Of a stretch of DNA of 64,000 nt, positions 8,179 to 16,881 are shown in pieces. This DNA is from Arthrobacter sp. AFG7.2. Its GTDB lineage: Bacteria > Actinomycetota > Actinomycetes > Actinomycetales > Micrococcaceae. The notes below the pieces were generated by a model that was given only the letters and a program-made list of their open reading frames with translations, was not told where the DNA came from and ran no database searches. The position numbers and the translations under genes were made by a program. The stretch lies in contig NZ_PJMB01000003.1 in NCBI RefSeq assembly GCF_002892835.1, positions 62,001 through 126,000 of the forward strand, given 5' to 3'. The first letter of the stretch is position 1; every line of letters begins with the position of its first letter.

Positions 8179-9281
8179 TGAGTGCCCCCGCGGCTGTTGC
8201 CGTCCGCACCGAACCGCGCATCACAGGCCTCAGCACCAGGCTCATCACGGTTCCGCTGCGGCGCAGCTGGGGTGCGGAAGCCCCTGAAAACCATGTGATC
8301 GTTACGGAGATCCACACGGACGACGGCGGCGCGGGGCACGGTTTTTCGTGGACGCCCACCATTGGCCCGCAGGCGGTCAAAGCCTTGCTGGACCATGACA
8401 TTGCCCCGTTCATCACCGGGCTGCCGGCCAACCCGGAAGTTGTCTGGGATGCGCTGTGGAAGCGGCTGCACGAGGCCGGCGGCGGAGGACTGACCACCAT
8501 TGCGATGGCCGGCGTGGACCTGGCGCTGTGGGATCGCCAGGCCTCCCGGGCCAACACTTCCGTCACGGGATTTTTGGGCCAGCGCCAGGAGTCCGCGGAG
8601 GTGTACGGCTCGGGGGTAAACCTGCACTACAGCCTCGAAGAGCTCGTGGCGCAGACTGAGCGGTGGGTCGCAGCCGGCCATAACGCAGTAAAGATCAAGG
8701 TGGGCAAGCCGGACATCCGCGAGGACGCCGAGCGCGTCGCCGCGGTCCGGTCCGTCCTGGGGCCGGACCGGAAGCTGATGATTGACGCCAACCAGCGCTG
8801 GGACCTGCCCACCACGCTCAAAGCCCTGGATGTCCTGGCCGGGTTCGGACTGGAGTGGCTCGAAGAACCCATCCGCGCGGACGACCTGTGGGCGTACCGC
8901 AGGCTCCGGAAGCACTCGCCCGTGCCGATCGCCCTCGGTGAAAACCTGCACACCATCTACCGCTTCCGCGATTTCATAGAGGCGGAGGCAGTGGACATCA
9001 TCCAGCCGAACATCATCCGGGTGGGAGGCATCACACCTTTCCGGCGCATCGTGGAACTTGCCCGGACCAACAGCATCAAGGTGATGCCGCACCTGCTCCC
9101 CGAATTGTCCGGCCAGCTGGCGCTCACACTCGCGGAGCCCACCCTGGTGGAGGACGTGGAGGAGGCATCCTTTGAGCAGCTGGGGATCCTGGCCGGCCCG
9201 TCGCCGGTCCGGTTCAGCAGCAGCCGGGTGACGCTCACGGACCAGCCAGGGCTCGGCTTCCGCTTCCACGACGCAGGCTGA
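8178..9281 (+). CDS. Enolase-superfamily (mandelate racemase group) sugar-acid dehydratase
   Basis: A 367-residue enolase-superfamily member. The magnesium ligands are D203 (IDANQRW), E229 (WLEEP) and E255 (ALGEN); the KxK pair K172/K174 and H305 (MPHLLPE) provide the acid/base residues seen in the mandelate racemase and dehydratase subgroups. Such enzymes dehydrate aldonic or aldaric acids to 2-keto-3-deoxy acids, the substrate type needed by the preceding KdgD-like enzyme. The start codon shares one base with the kdgD stop. It is most likely a galactarate, glucarate or aldonate dehydratase; the specificity loop near residues 25-60 does not settle which. Confidence 0.8.
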   Translation: MSAPAAVAVRTEPRITGLSTRLITVPLRRSWGAEAPENHVIVTEIHTDDGGAGHGFSWTPTIGPQAVKALLDHDIAPFITGLPANPEVVWDALWKRLHEAGGGGLTTIAMAGVDLALWDRQASRANTSVTGFLGQRQESAEVYGSGVNLHYSLEELVAQTERWVAAGHNAVKIKVGKPDIREDAERVAAVRSVLGPDRKLMIDANQRWDLPTTLKALDVLAGFGLEWLEEPIRADDLWAYRRLRKHSPVPIALGENLHTIYRFRDFIEAEAVDIIQPNIIRVGGITPFRRIVELARTNSIKVMPHLLPELSGQLALTLAEPTLVEDVEEASFEQLGILAGPSPVRFSSSRVTLTDQPGLGFRFHDAG

Positions 9282-9333
9282 AGCAGAACAACGCAGACTC
9301 GATGAATCCAGACACACAGAACAGGTACCTCAA

Positions 9334-10785
9334 GTGACTACTGCAACCCTTTCCCTGTCCGAGCTGACGGCCGCCGCTACGGAGGCAGCCAAAATTTCCG
9401 CGGCTGCCTCCGATGTGGAGCGCGCCGCCTGGCTCACCGCCGTGGCCGACGCACTGGACGCCAACGCCGCCGAGCTGGTGGAAATTGCCGATTCCGAGAC
9501 GAGCCTTGGCGCCGCCCGCCTGACCGGCGAAGTGGCCCGGACAACCGGGCAGCTGCGCCTGTTCGCCAAGGTGATCACCGAGGGCTCATACCTTGAGGCC
9601 GTGATCGACCACGCGGACCCGAACTCCACGCCGCCCAAGCCGGACCTCCGCCGCATCCTGCGGCCGATTGGACCGGTGGCGGTGTTCTCCGCGTCCAACT
9701 TCCCGTTCGCGTTCTCCGTGGCCGGCGGCGATACTGCCTCTGCACTCGCCGTAGGATGCTCCGTGATCGTGAAAGCCCACTCGGGCCACCTGCGCCTCTC
9801 CGAACGGACGGCTGAAATCATGGCGGAGGCACTGCGGGCCGCCGGTGCGCCGGAAGGAATTTTCGCGCTGGTGTCCGGCCGCGAGGTGGGAACGGCGCTG
9901 GTCCAGGACCCGGCCATCAAGGCCGTGGGCTTCACCGGTTCCATCCCCGGCGGCCGTGCCCTCTTCGACCTGGCCACGTCCCGTCCGGATCCCATCCCGT
10001 TCTACGGCGAACTCGGCAGCCTGAACCCCGTCGTCGTCACCGGTGCCGCGCTGGCGGAGCGGTCCGGCCAGCTTGCCGAAGGCCTGGCGGGATCCTTCAC
10101 CCTGGGCGCCGGCCAGTTCTGCACCAAGCCGGGGCTGGTCTTCATTCCGGCAGGCACCGACTTTGCCGCGAAAGTGGCCGAGGCCAGCAAGGACAAGCCC
10201 GCGCTCGGCATGCTCACCAGCCGGATTGCAGAGGCCTACCCGGACGGCCTGCGCAGCTTTGCGTCGGTGGACGGCGTTGATGTGGTCAGCGGCAGCGTGG
10301 ACCAGGACGCCGTGGCCGATGGGGCCGCCCCGGTGGTCTTCAGCACCTCAGCAGCCAAGGCCCTGGAACGCCCCGAGGAACTGCTCGAGGAATGCTTCGG
10401 CCCCACCACCATGCTGATCGAATACACGGACCAGGAGGAGCTGTCCGCAGTCCTCGCCAAGGTACCTGGCAGCCTGACCGCCACGGTGCACGCCCAGCCG
10501 GGCGAGGATGTTTCGGGCCTGGTGGACCAGCTGTCCGAGCTCGCAGGCCGCGTCCTCTTTGACGGGTGGCCCACCGGTGTGGCCGTCAACTGGGCCCAGC
10601 AGCACGGCGGCCCCTACCCGGCCACCACCTCGCTCTTTACCTCGGTAGGCGCGACGGCGGTACGCCGCTTCCAGCGTCCGGTTGCCTACCAGGATGCGCC
10701 CGAAACGGTCCTGCACCCGGCACTGCACGACAGCAACCCGCTGGGCATTCCGCGCAGGGTTGACGGGGAACTGCAGCTTCCGTAG
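9334..10785 (+). CDS. 2,5-dioxopentanoate (2-ketoglutarate semialdehyde) dehydrogenase
   Basis: A 483-residue aldehyde dehydrogenase. The catalytic cysteine is C263 in GAGQFCTKPG, the general base E226 in YGELGSLNP, and the oxyanion Asn N122 in SASNFPFAF. The patterns SNFPFAFS and GELGSLNPV are typical of the 2-ketoglutarate semialdehyde dehydrogenase branch (EC 1.2.1.26). It oxidises the semialdehyde from the KdgD-like enzyme to 2-oxoglutarate for the TCA cycle. Translation starts at GTG 9334 with a weak ribosome site. It is the last gene of the operon and is followed by a very strong terminator. Confidence 0.85.
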   Translation: MTTATLSLSELTAAATEAAKISAAASDVERAAWLTAVADALDANAAELVEIADSETSLGAARLTGEVARTTGQLRLFAKVITEGSYLEAVIDHADPNSTPPKPDLRRILRPIGPVAVFSASNFPFAFSVAGGDTASALAVGCSVIVKAHSGHLRLSERTAEIMAEALRAAGAPEGIFALVSGREVGTALVQDPAIKAVGFTGSIPGGRALFDLATSRPDPIPFYGELGSLNPVVVTGAALAERSGQLAEGLAGSFTLGAGQFCTKPGLVFIPAGTDFAAKVAEASKDKPALGMLTSRIAEAYPDGLRSFASVDGVDVVSGSVDQDAVADGAAPVVFSTSAAKALERPEELLEECFGPTTMLIEYTDQEELSAVLAKVPGSLTATVHAQPGEDVSGLVDQLSELAGRVLFDGWPTGVAVNWAQQHGGPYPATTSLFTSVGATAVRRFQRPVAYQDAPETVLHPALHDSNPLGIPRRVDGELQLP

Positions 10786-10791
10786 TCCTCA

Positions 10792-10845
10792 GCAGCACAA
10801 AAGAACCCCGGGACCGTGTTCGGTCCCGGGGTTCTTTTGTGCTGC
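10792..10845. terminator. Strong bidirectional terminator
   Basis: A perfect 25-bp stem (10792-10816 with 10821-10845) and a TGTT loop. Both arms carry AAAAGAACC/GGTTCTTTT, giving a U-rich end in either direction. It separates two convergent operons of the same regulon. Confidence 0.95.
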
Positions 10846-10847
10846 GG

Positions 10848-11963
10848 CTAGAGCTGCAGGGTGGCCGGCCGCTCGAGCCCGTTGACGGTCGTGGAGGGCC
10901 AGCGCGGGTCCACGGTGAGGACCTGCACGCCGGACTCGGTGAGCTGGACGGTGTCCTCGATCTTGACGCCGGGTCCGGACGGATTCCAGGTGAAGGCCTG
11001 GTTCGGGACAACAGTGTCCGTCGCGGCGGAGGTGACGCGGGGGTCCCGTCCGGCGTAACCGGCAGGCCCGCCCTGGTGGTGCTGCTCCCACTGGTCGGCT
11101 CCGAAACCGTGCCGCGTGTAGGCGGCCTGGATCTCGGTGAAGATCCGGTCCAGCCGGGCACCTGGGACCGTGGCGTCGAAGATGTCCGCCTCCACCGCTG
11201 CGATGCGTGCCTCGGCGTCGCGCTCCTGTGGAGTGCCGGCGTCGAACCTTACCCAGCGGGTGATGTTGGCGACCATCCCGTCCCTGCGTGCGCAGACCAC
11301 TGCCATGGCGCGGCGGCCCAGCGGCGAGTGGGTGGCCAGCGGGTGCCGGAAGTCGCTCCGGCTGCTGCCGTTGCACAGCAGGACCAGCGGCTCCGCGCCG
11401 GCTGCGACCACCCGGGCTGCCAGCGCAGCCACCAGCTCGAACTCGGTGGTCTCCGGCCGGGCTGTGGACAGCACGTCCGTCATGATGCCGGCCACGTCCG
11501 CGTTGAGGCGGGCGTAGCGGGCAGTCTCGGCCGGCAGCAGCTGCTGGCGGGCAGCGCGCAGCTCGGCGGCGACGTCCGCCTCGGCTGCCGGTGCAGCGCT
11601 TCCGGCAATGCCGACGGCGGCAGCGGCCTGGTGCAGGTTGCCGTACCAAGGCACGGAATGAAGGGTGACGCCATCCGGCAGTTCCTCGGCAGCGATCCGG
11701 CCTGCCTCGTTGTTGAACGTGACCAGGTGGTCACCGCCGCGGTCAACCAGGACGGCCGCGATGGGATCGCCGGCCAGGCTGATGTGGACCCGGCTGCCGT
11801 CCAGGTACCACGTCAGGGCTGTGTTGCTGGTCAGCAGCAGCGACTCCTGGCCTTTGGCGTCCAGGATATCCAGCACCCGTTGGCGTTTGATGGCCCGGTC
11901 CCCGGCAGAGGCAGGAGCGGTCCTGCCCAGGAGTAACGAGGTGTCGGCTGTTGTCTGGGTCAT
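10848..11963 (-). CDS. M24-fold (creatinase/prolidase-like) protein with altered metal site
   Basis: This 371-residue protein has the creatinase N-terminal domain (about 1-160) and a pita-bread C-terminal domain. In metal-dependent M24 enzymes five ligands are expected. Here the His is kept (QHHQGGPAGY) and the last Glu is kept (VKIEDTVQLTESG), but the first Asp is Cys (AVVCARRDG), the second is Asn (ANITRW) and the first Glu is Asn (FTWNPSG). It therefore looks like a non-metal creatinase-type hydrolase or a non-catalytic protein. Start 11963 has AGGGGA upstream and overlaps the fusion gene stop (ATGA). It is the last gene of the SBP1 operon; its substrate is unknown. Confidence 0.75.
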   Translation of the reverse strand: MTQTTADTSLLLGRTAPASAGDRAIKRQRVLDILDAKGQESLLLTSNTALTWYLDGSRVHISLAGDPIAAVLVDRGGDHLVTFNNEAGRIAAEELPDGVTLHSVPWYGNLHQAAAAVGIAGSAAPAAEADVAAELRAARQQLLPAETARYARLNADVAGIMTDVLSTARPETTEFELVAALAARVVAAGAEPLVLLCNGSSRSDFRHPLATHSPLGRRAMAVVCARRDGMVANITRWVRFDAGTPQERDAEARIAAVEADIFDATVPGARLDRIFTEIQAAYTRHGFGADQWEQHHQGGPAGYAGRDPRVTSAATDTVVPNQAFTWNPSGPGVKIEDTVQLTESGVQVLTVDPRWPSTTVNGLERPATLQL

Positions 11964-14020
11964 GAACGGTTCCCCTGCTGGTTGATGAGTGCTTCGATGT
12001 CGGTTGTGCCCAGGACGCCGTCGGCCACGAGGACGGTGACGCTGCGCTGTACGGGATTCCCCGGTTCGGCAATGACCGGACTCTCCCAGGCAAGGGACTG
12101 GCCCACCCCGGGGTATCCGTCCACCCGGACGAACCACGGATCGGTGGAACCTTCTGCAGCCACGAACACGAGGGTTGCCGCGCCGCCGTCGAACGTTCCT
12201 GCCCATGCCAGCCACGGCGCCACGGAGCCGTGCACCTCCGGCTCGCCGGCACCCGCCGGTGTCCACACCGTGGCTTCCCCACATGCCGGCAGCCGCCAGA
12301 AGAAACCGCCGTAGCCGCCTTCAAACCGGCCGTTGGAGCCGGGGCTGCCCAGGCTGACAGCCTGGCCGCCGGCGGGAGAGAGGGCAAAGGCAAGCGTCAG
12401 CTGCCAAACGGAGGCGTTGACGCCGGACCAGGTCCAGGTGCGGTCTTCATGAAGCACCGGCGTACCATCGGGCCCGTTCCAGGCCAGGGTTTCCTGCAGA
12501 CGGCATGCGGCGCCCCCCGTCTGCGTAGCCATCTCTTCGACCTGTGTGTCTTTGACTGCGATGCTGCCGTGGTCGGGACGCCAAACGTACTGGCCCGCTT
12601 CACGGGTGTAGGTGCGGCCGCCCCAGAAATTGACGCCGTCCACATCCTGCAGGGCCACGCCGGCGCCGAGGTGCCAGACATGGTCCAGCGGCTGGTGGTC
12701 CGTGACCACGGTGCCGGCCAGGGTGCGGATTGGGTGCAGGTAGGGCCGCGGTGAAGAGACGGCACGGATCCGGCTGCCGTCCTGGTACGCCGCAACGGGA
12801 TTGCCGTCCAAGGTAAGCGTCCGGACCGGCGGGAGTTCCCGGGCCCACGGCAGTCCGAGCTCGGCGAAGGTGGCCTGGGCCTTGACGGCGCGTTCCATGG
12901 CCGCGGCAATGCCATGCACCACGGGGTGGGCCTCGTCGCCTTCGCCCGCCCACGTGACATAGTCAGCGTTGATGGGTTGCGGTGCAGGGGCTGTCCGGAT
13001 CGCCTCGAGCACGGTGGTGAAGGCGCCGGTGTCCGGGAGTGCGCACAGCAGCGGCGTGCCGGCGCTGCGTGCCGCCAAGAGGTTTTCCAGCAGGTCCGTC
13101 CGGCCGAATTTTTCGCGGCGTTCGCCGTCGGGCGTGGTGATGACCACCTCGTCCTCGGTGTAGAAGAGGGTGATCTCGCCACGGGTGCCGTGCACCGTGA
13201 CGGAGGGACGCTGCTGCTCGGGCGCACACAGCGTCAGCGCGCACAGCAGTGTGCGGCCGCCGCTGGTAAGGATGCGGATGATGGAGGTGTCGTCGCTCTC
13301 GGTCCCGTGGGCGCGGTACAGGTCCGTTTCAACTGATTCAACGTCCGCGAGGGTGTGCGCGCCGGCGAGGTGGAGCCCAGTGGCCACGGCATGGGCCAGT
13401 GCGTTGGTCGCCACGCCGTCCACCACATCGATGCCGTCCAGGCTCCGCTTTCCGGCCCAGCGCGATCGCTTGAAGTAAGCCTTGTTCCGCACCCACTGCC
13501 CCTTGGCGCTCAGTCCCAGGACCTCGCCAACGCTGCCGGATTCCACGAGTTCCCGGATGGCCGGGAGCGCATGGGATCCCAGGCTTTGGAAACCCACCTG
13601 GACCAGCCCTCCCGCAGCTTCCGCGGCTGCCAGTACCTCCTGGAACCGGGCAAGCGATGCGACCGGCGGCTTTTCCACGTACACGTCCTTCCCTGCCGAA
13701 AGCGCCGCAAGGGCCAGGGGAGCGTGCGTTTGGATGGGGGTGGCGAGGATCACGACGTCGATGCCCGGGTCCGCTGCCAGCAGTTGGGCCAGGTCGTCAA
13801 ACACAGCTACCGATGGGGCCAGGCGTCCCGGCGCGGGCGGGTTCGGGTCCGCCACGGCAACCAGTTCCAGGACGCCTGCCTGCTGGAGCCTGGCGAGGTT
13901 GGCAAGGTGCCGTTCGCCGAAGCCGTGGACACCCACCAGGGCGATGCGCGGGACGGTAGCCGGTGCGGCCCCTCCTCCGGTGTGGATTGCGGATTCCGCG
14001 GTGGCGGACTGATTAATCAT
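11960..14020 (-). CDS. Fusion: Gfo/Idh/MocA oxidoreductase plus DUF6807 (PmoA-like) domain
   Basis: A 686-residue two-domain protein. Residues 20-390 are an NAD(P)-dependent Gfo/Idh/MocA oxidoreductase (RIALVGVHGFGERHL, EKP in VYVEKPPVAS). Residues about 400-680 match the DUF6807/PmoA-like domain (SPRPYLHPIRTLAGTVVTDH, then DHVWHLGAG, DGVNFWGG), a family often found beside sugar-catabolic genes and of unknown activity. The fusion implies that the two act on one substrate in sequence. It overlaps both neighbours by four bases (ATGA), so the operon is tightly coupled. No enzymatic role can be assigned from sequence alone. Confidence 0.8.
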   Translation of the reverse strand: MINQSATAESAIHTGGGAAPATVPRIALVGVHGFGERHLANLARLQQAGVLELVAVADPNPPAPGRLAPSVAVFDDLAQLLAADPGIDVVILATPIQTHAPLALAALSAGKDVYVEKPPVASLARFQEVLAAAEAAGGLVQVGFQSLGSHALPAIRELVESGSVGEVLGLSAKGQWVRNKAYFKRSRWAGKRSLDGIDVVDGVATNALAHAVATGLHLAGAHTLADVESVETDLYRAHGTESDDTSIIRILTSGGRTLLCALTLCAPEQQRPSVTVHGTRGEITLFYTEDEVVITTPDGERREKFGRTDLLENLLAARSAGTPLLCALPDTGAFTTVLEAIRTAPAPQPINADYVTWAGEGDEAHPVVHGIAAAMERAVKAQATFAELGLPWARELPPVRTLTLDGNPVAAYQDGSRIRAVSSPRPYLHPIRTLAGTVVTDHQPLDHVWHLGAGVALQDVDGVNFWGGRTYTREAGQYVWRPDHGSIAVKDTQVEEMATQTGGAACRLQETLAWNGPDGTPVLHEDRTWTWSGVNASVWQLTLAFALSPAGGQAVSLGSPGSNGRFEGGYGGFFWRLPACGEATVWTPAGAGEPEVHGSVAPWLAWAGTFDGGAATLVFVAAEGSTDPWFVRVDGYPGVGQSLAWESPVIAEPGNPVQRSVTVLVADGVLGTTDIEALINQQGNRS

Positions 14021-15198
14021 CGGGAGGGTCCTTGGTAGCTGGGAGTAGGGAGGGTTTGGGGATCATTGGCGTTGAGTGACCCGGCCAGGAAATCGAGCGC
14101 TTCCTGTTGCATGCCGGCAGTGAAAACGTGGCCGCCCGGCCAAAAGCTCCCGGTGTAGCTTTCCTGGCCGTGCAATGACTCCAGGATGCGGTGCGCGTCG
14201 CGCATGCCGTCTTCGGGAAAAAGCTGGTCTGCCAGGGCGTACTGCACCAGGAGGCTGTCGGCACCGGACCTGGCCGTGAGTTCGGGCCAGTCGCCCAGCC
14301 TCCAGAGTCCCGGCGTTTGCAGCAGCCATGAGTGGGCGTCCAGGTAGGCAGGCAGAAGAGACTGGAAGGTGGTCATCATGCACGTGACCACATAGGTTTT
14401 GATGCGGGGATTCAGGGCGGCGAGGGCGACGGAACGGCCGCCGCCACCGGAGAAACCTATGCAGCCCAGCCTGTCCTGGTCCACGTCCGGCAAACCGGCC
14501 AGGACCTCCAGGGCGGCGAGGTCGTCGTGGGCCACCATGCCGGCGAGGCTTGTGCCCAGCAGGCCCGCTGCCTTGGCCACGGTTTCCTCGTGGAATCCTG
14601 CGGCAGCGTTGTAGATCTCGGCTTCGGAAGGGACGACGCCGTCCTCCCGCCACTGTGCCAGCCTCGCCTCAAGTGCCGAAGCTGTCCGCCACGGCGGGGC
14701 GGAAAGATCAAAGCGGCGGCTGCCCCACGCGAAGGTGTCGTGCGCCAGGACGGCGAAACCACGCCGGGCCACCTCGGTGGCAAGGGCGCGGCCGTCGTAG
14801 TGCCCAGCTGTAGCCTGCTCCGCCGAAGGATGCTGCGCGGGCGCGGGCAGTTCCACCAGTCGGTCCGCCCCGCCGAATTTGTTTCCGCCGTGGCAGTGCA
14901 GCGCCAGGACGCCGGGCAGCGGCCCGGAACTGCCGGCCGGCCGGATCAGCCAGCCAGTAGTGCGGGGACCGAAGCCCAACTGCCAGCTGACCTGGGAGGT
15001 GGTGACGCCGTCGTGCGTCTTTTCCCAGTGGACCGCCACCTCCGGCTGCGGTGGCGCTCCCGGAACGCCCAGGGCGTCCGCGAGTTCCTGGGCAGCCGGG
15101 GTGGCGGCCTGGTACCGGGGGTGGTGCTGGATGTAGGCAGGCCAATCCCCGTATCCGGCGATCGCGCTGGGCCTGGCTGGCTCGCTGCTTACGGTCAC
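14017..15198 (-). CDS. Alpha/beta hydrolase (acetyl-xylan-esterase-like)
   Basis: A 393-residue alpha/beta hydrolase. The nucleophile serine is in GFSGGGGRS, the oxyanion loop in LALHCHGGNKFGG, and the catalytic His is probably in WPGGHVFTAG. The long insert region and lack of a signal peptide suggest a cytoplasmic esterase that removes acyl groups from imported sugars, or a lactonase. GTG 15198 is chosen as start because AGGAGG stands seven bases before it; the frame extends further upstream without a site. It lies 40 bases after the binding-protein gene, in the same operon. Confidence 0.75.
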   Translation of the reverse strand: MTVSSEPARPSAIAGYGDWPAYIQHHPRYQAATPAAQELADALGVPGAPPQPEVAVHWEKTHDGVTTSQVSWQLGFGPRTTGWLIRPAGSSGPLPGVLALHCHGGNKFGGADRLVELPAPAQHPSAEQATAGHYDGRALATEVARRGFAVLAHDTFAWGSRRFDLSAPPWRTASALEARLAQWREDGVVPSEAEIYNAAAGFHEETVAKAAGLLGTSLAGMVAHDDLAALEVLAGLPDVDQDRLGCIGFSGGGGRSVALAALNPRIKTYVVTCMMTTFQSLLPAYLDAHSWLLQTPGLWRLGDWPELTARSGADSLLVQYALADQLFPEDGMRDAHRILESLHGQESYTGSFWPGGHVFTAGMQQEALDFLAGSLNANDPQTLPTPSYQGPSR

Positions 15199-15238
15199 TG
15201 GCCTGCCTCCTGGTTGAGATGTTGTGATGCGGGTGGGA

Positions 15239-16534
15239 TCAGCCCAGGTTCGAGTTGACTTCCTGGATGAAGCCCTTGGCAGCGTCCTGCGGGGAGATCT
15301 TGCCGAACAGCACATCCGTGTTGAACCGGTTCAGGACCTCCATGGTGGCGGAGGAACCTGCAGGGAACGGCAGCGGCGGTTCGATGTCCATCTCGGCGAT
15401 GCGGTCCAGGTATTCGGCTTCCTTCTGCTGCGATTCCTTCAGGAGGGGAGTGATGGCAGCTTTGAGTTCGGTGTTGGCCGGCATGCCGCGGTCGCTCTTG
15501 ATCTTGTTGGCAGCGTCCACGTTGTTCACCAGGTAGTTGATGAAGAGAGCCGCTTCCTTGGGGTGCGCGGACTTGGACGAGATTGCGTACTCCATGGAGG
15601 ACCGCAGCCACGCACCAGGCTGCTTGCTCTCGCCGGGCAGCTTCATCATGACCAGCGGAGAACCCGAGTAGGAGTTCATCTGGTTGCTCCAGGAGATCTT
15701 CATGCCCTGTTTGCCCTGGCCCATCAGGGTCATTTCGGGCTGGGCAGAACCGTCCTCCACGGTCTGTGAAGCGGAGGGTGCGCCGCCGGTCTCCATGAGC
15801 TTCTTGTTCAGCTCGAACCACTTGGCTGCCGTGCCCTCGCTGATGGCCAGCTTCTTGCCGTCATCGGTGTACAGATCCTCGCCGTTCTGGCGGGCCCACA
15901 CAGCCAGGAAGGAGTCGTTGGACATGGGGGTGGTGCCGAACGTGCCTGCCGGGGACTTCTCTGTGATTTCGGCGGCGATCTCCGTGTAGTCGTCCCAGGT
16001 CCACGTTTCGTCGTCGGGCAGCTCTACGCCGGCAGCCTCGAAGACTTTCGGGTCGACCACCATGGACATCGAGTTCACGCCGGCAGTGATGGTGTACTGC
16101 TTGCCGTCGATCTTGCCGAGGTCCACGGTGCCTTCGGCGAACTTGGAGGTGTCGATCTCCTCCTTGACTTTGTCCAGGTCCAGCAGGACGCCCCGGCTCG
16201 CGTATTCGCTGGGGTAGGCGCCACTCATGGCGAAGACGTCCGGAGTGGTCCCGCCGGCGATCTGGGTGGCCATCTTGTCCCAGTAGGAACTGAACTCCGT
16301 GTTCTCGCCCTGCACCTTGATGCCCGGGTTCGCGGCCTCGAAATCCTTGATGACGTCGAGGGTTGTTTTGGCCCGGGAATCGTTGCCCCACCAGGCAAAA
16401 CGAATGGTGACGGGATCCTCGGCGGTGCCGACTTTTCCGGCTTCGGAATTGCCGCCGCAGCCCGTAAGGACCATGGCGAGGGCTGCCGTTGCTCCCGCAA
16501 CCCCCATGACTGACTTCGTGAGACGTAACCGCAT
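15239..16534 (-). CDS. Sugar ABC transporter substrate-binding lipoprotein (SBP1)
   Basis: A 431-residue lipoprotein of the extracellular solute-binding family 1 (UgpB/MalE type). A basic start, a hydrophobic stretch and the lipobox LTGC give lipid attachment at about residue 25. Conserved opening RFAWWGNDSRAKTT and ENTEFSSYWDKM match those of SBP2 at 19023, so the two are paralogues. Start 16534 follows AAGGGG. It is the first gene of the reverse operon and has operator D 50 bases upstream. It should deliver substrate to the permeases at 16878-18753. Confidence 0.85.
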   Translation of the reverse strand: MRLRLTKSVMGVAGATAALAMVLTGCGGNSEAGKVGTAEDPVTIRFAWWGNDSRAKTTLDVIKDFEAANPGIKVQGENTEFSSYWDKMATQIAGGTTPDVFAMSGAYPSEYASRGVLLDLDKVKEEIDTSKFAEGTVDLGKIDGKQYTITAGVNSMSMVVDPKVFEAAGVELPDDETWTWDDYTEIAAEITEKSPAGTFGTTPMSNDSFLAVWARQNGEDLYTDDGKKLAISEGTAAKWFELNKKLMETGGAPSASQTVEDGSAQPEMTLMGQGKQGMKISWSNQMNSYSGSPLVMMKLPGESKQPGAWLRSSMEYAISSKSAHPKEAALFINYLVNNVDAANKIKSDRGMPANTELKAAITPLLKESQQKEAEYLDRIAEMDIEPPLPFPAGSSATMEVLNRFNTDVLFGKISPQDAAKGFIQEVNSNLG

Positions 16535-16791
16535 TGTCCTGCCCCTTAGGTGATGTGATCTTATTCGTAGTGACGTGCATAACAGAAAGCGTTTTCTCAA
16601 AAACTAACAAAGGGCTATACAGGAGTCAAGAAACCGTTTACTTTGGTACCGAGCCGCTTTTCAATCCGCACCTCCCGCGGCAGGAAAGTCCGCCGGGACT
16701 CTGCCCCGGGAGACCCTCCAGGAACGGGAGCAGCACCTATCGCCGAGGCGATACCAGGAACGTGGAGGCCACGATGACCAAAGGAGACCAC
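16535..16791. other. Divergent intergenic region with operator D
   Basis: The 342-bp gap between SBP1 and the first permease holds operator D near SBP1 (16584-16597) and a small perfect palindrome TATCGCCGAGGCGATA at 16738-16753. No clear sigma-A promoter pair stands out on the permease side. The last 90 bases hold a possible small coupled ORF (16792-16881). Confidence 0.5.
16584..16597. promoter_or_regulatory. LacI operator site D
   Basis: AGAAAGCGTTTTCT is the reverse complement of site B (4647-4660). It is placed to control the SBP1-hydrolase-fusion-M24 operon and possibly the divergent permeases. Confidence 0.75.
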
Positions 16792-16881
16792 ATGGCCGCT
16801 AAGCACATACCCAGGGCGTTGCGGCCGGCAGGAATGCCGGCAGCAGCGGGCCTGATGACAGGAACGGGACGGCAACAGTGA
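16792..16881 (+). CDS. Possible 29-residue leader peptide coupled to permease gene
   Basis: AAGGAG at 16781-16786 lies five bases before ATG 16792, the best ribosome site in the region, and opens a 29-codon frame whose TGA overlaps the GTG start of the permease (GTGA). The peptide would be basic (MAAKHIPRALRPAG at its start) and has no recognisable domain. A GCCGGCA/TGCCGGC hairpin with a GGAA loop (16824-16841) lies inside it. It may serve only to couple translation to the permease, whose own ribosome site is poor. Confidence 0.35.
   Translation: MAAKHIPRALRPAGMPAAAGLMTGTGRQQ

Noticed and set aside
8157..9317. 386-codon reverse open frame
   Set aside because: Antisense of the enolase-superfamily gene, whose metal ligands are all present.
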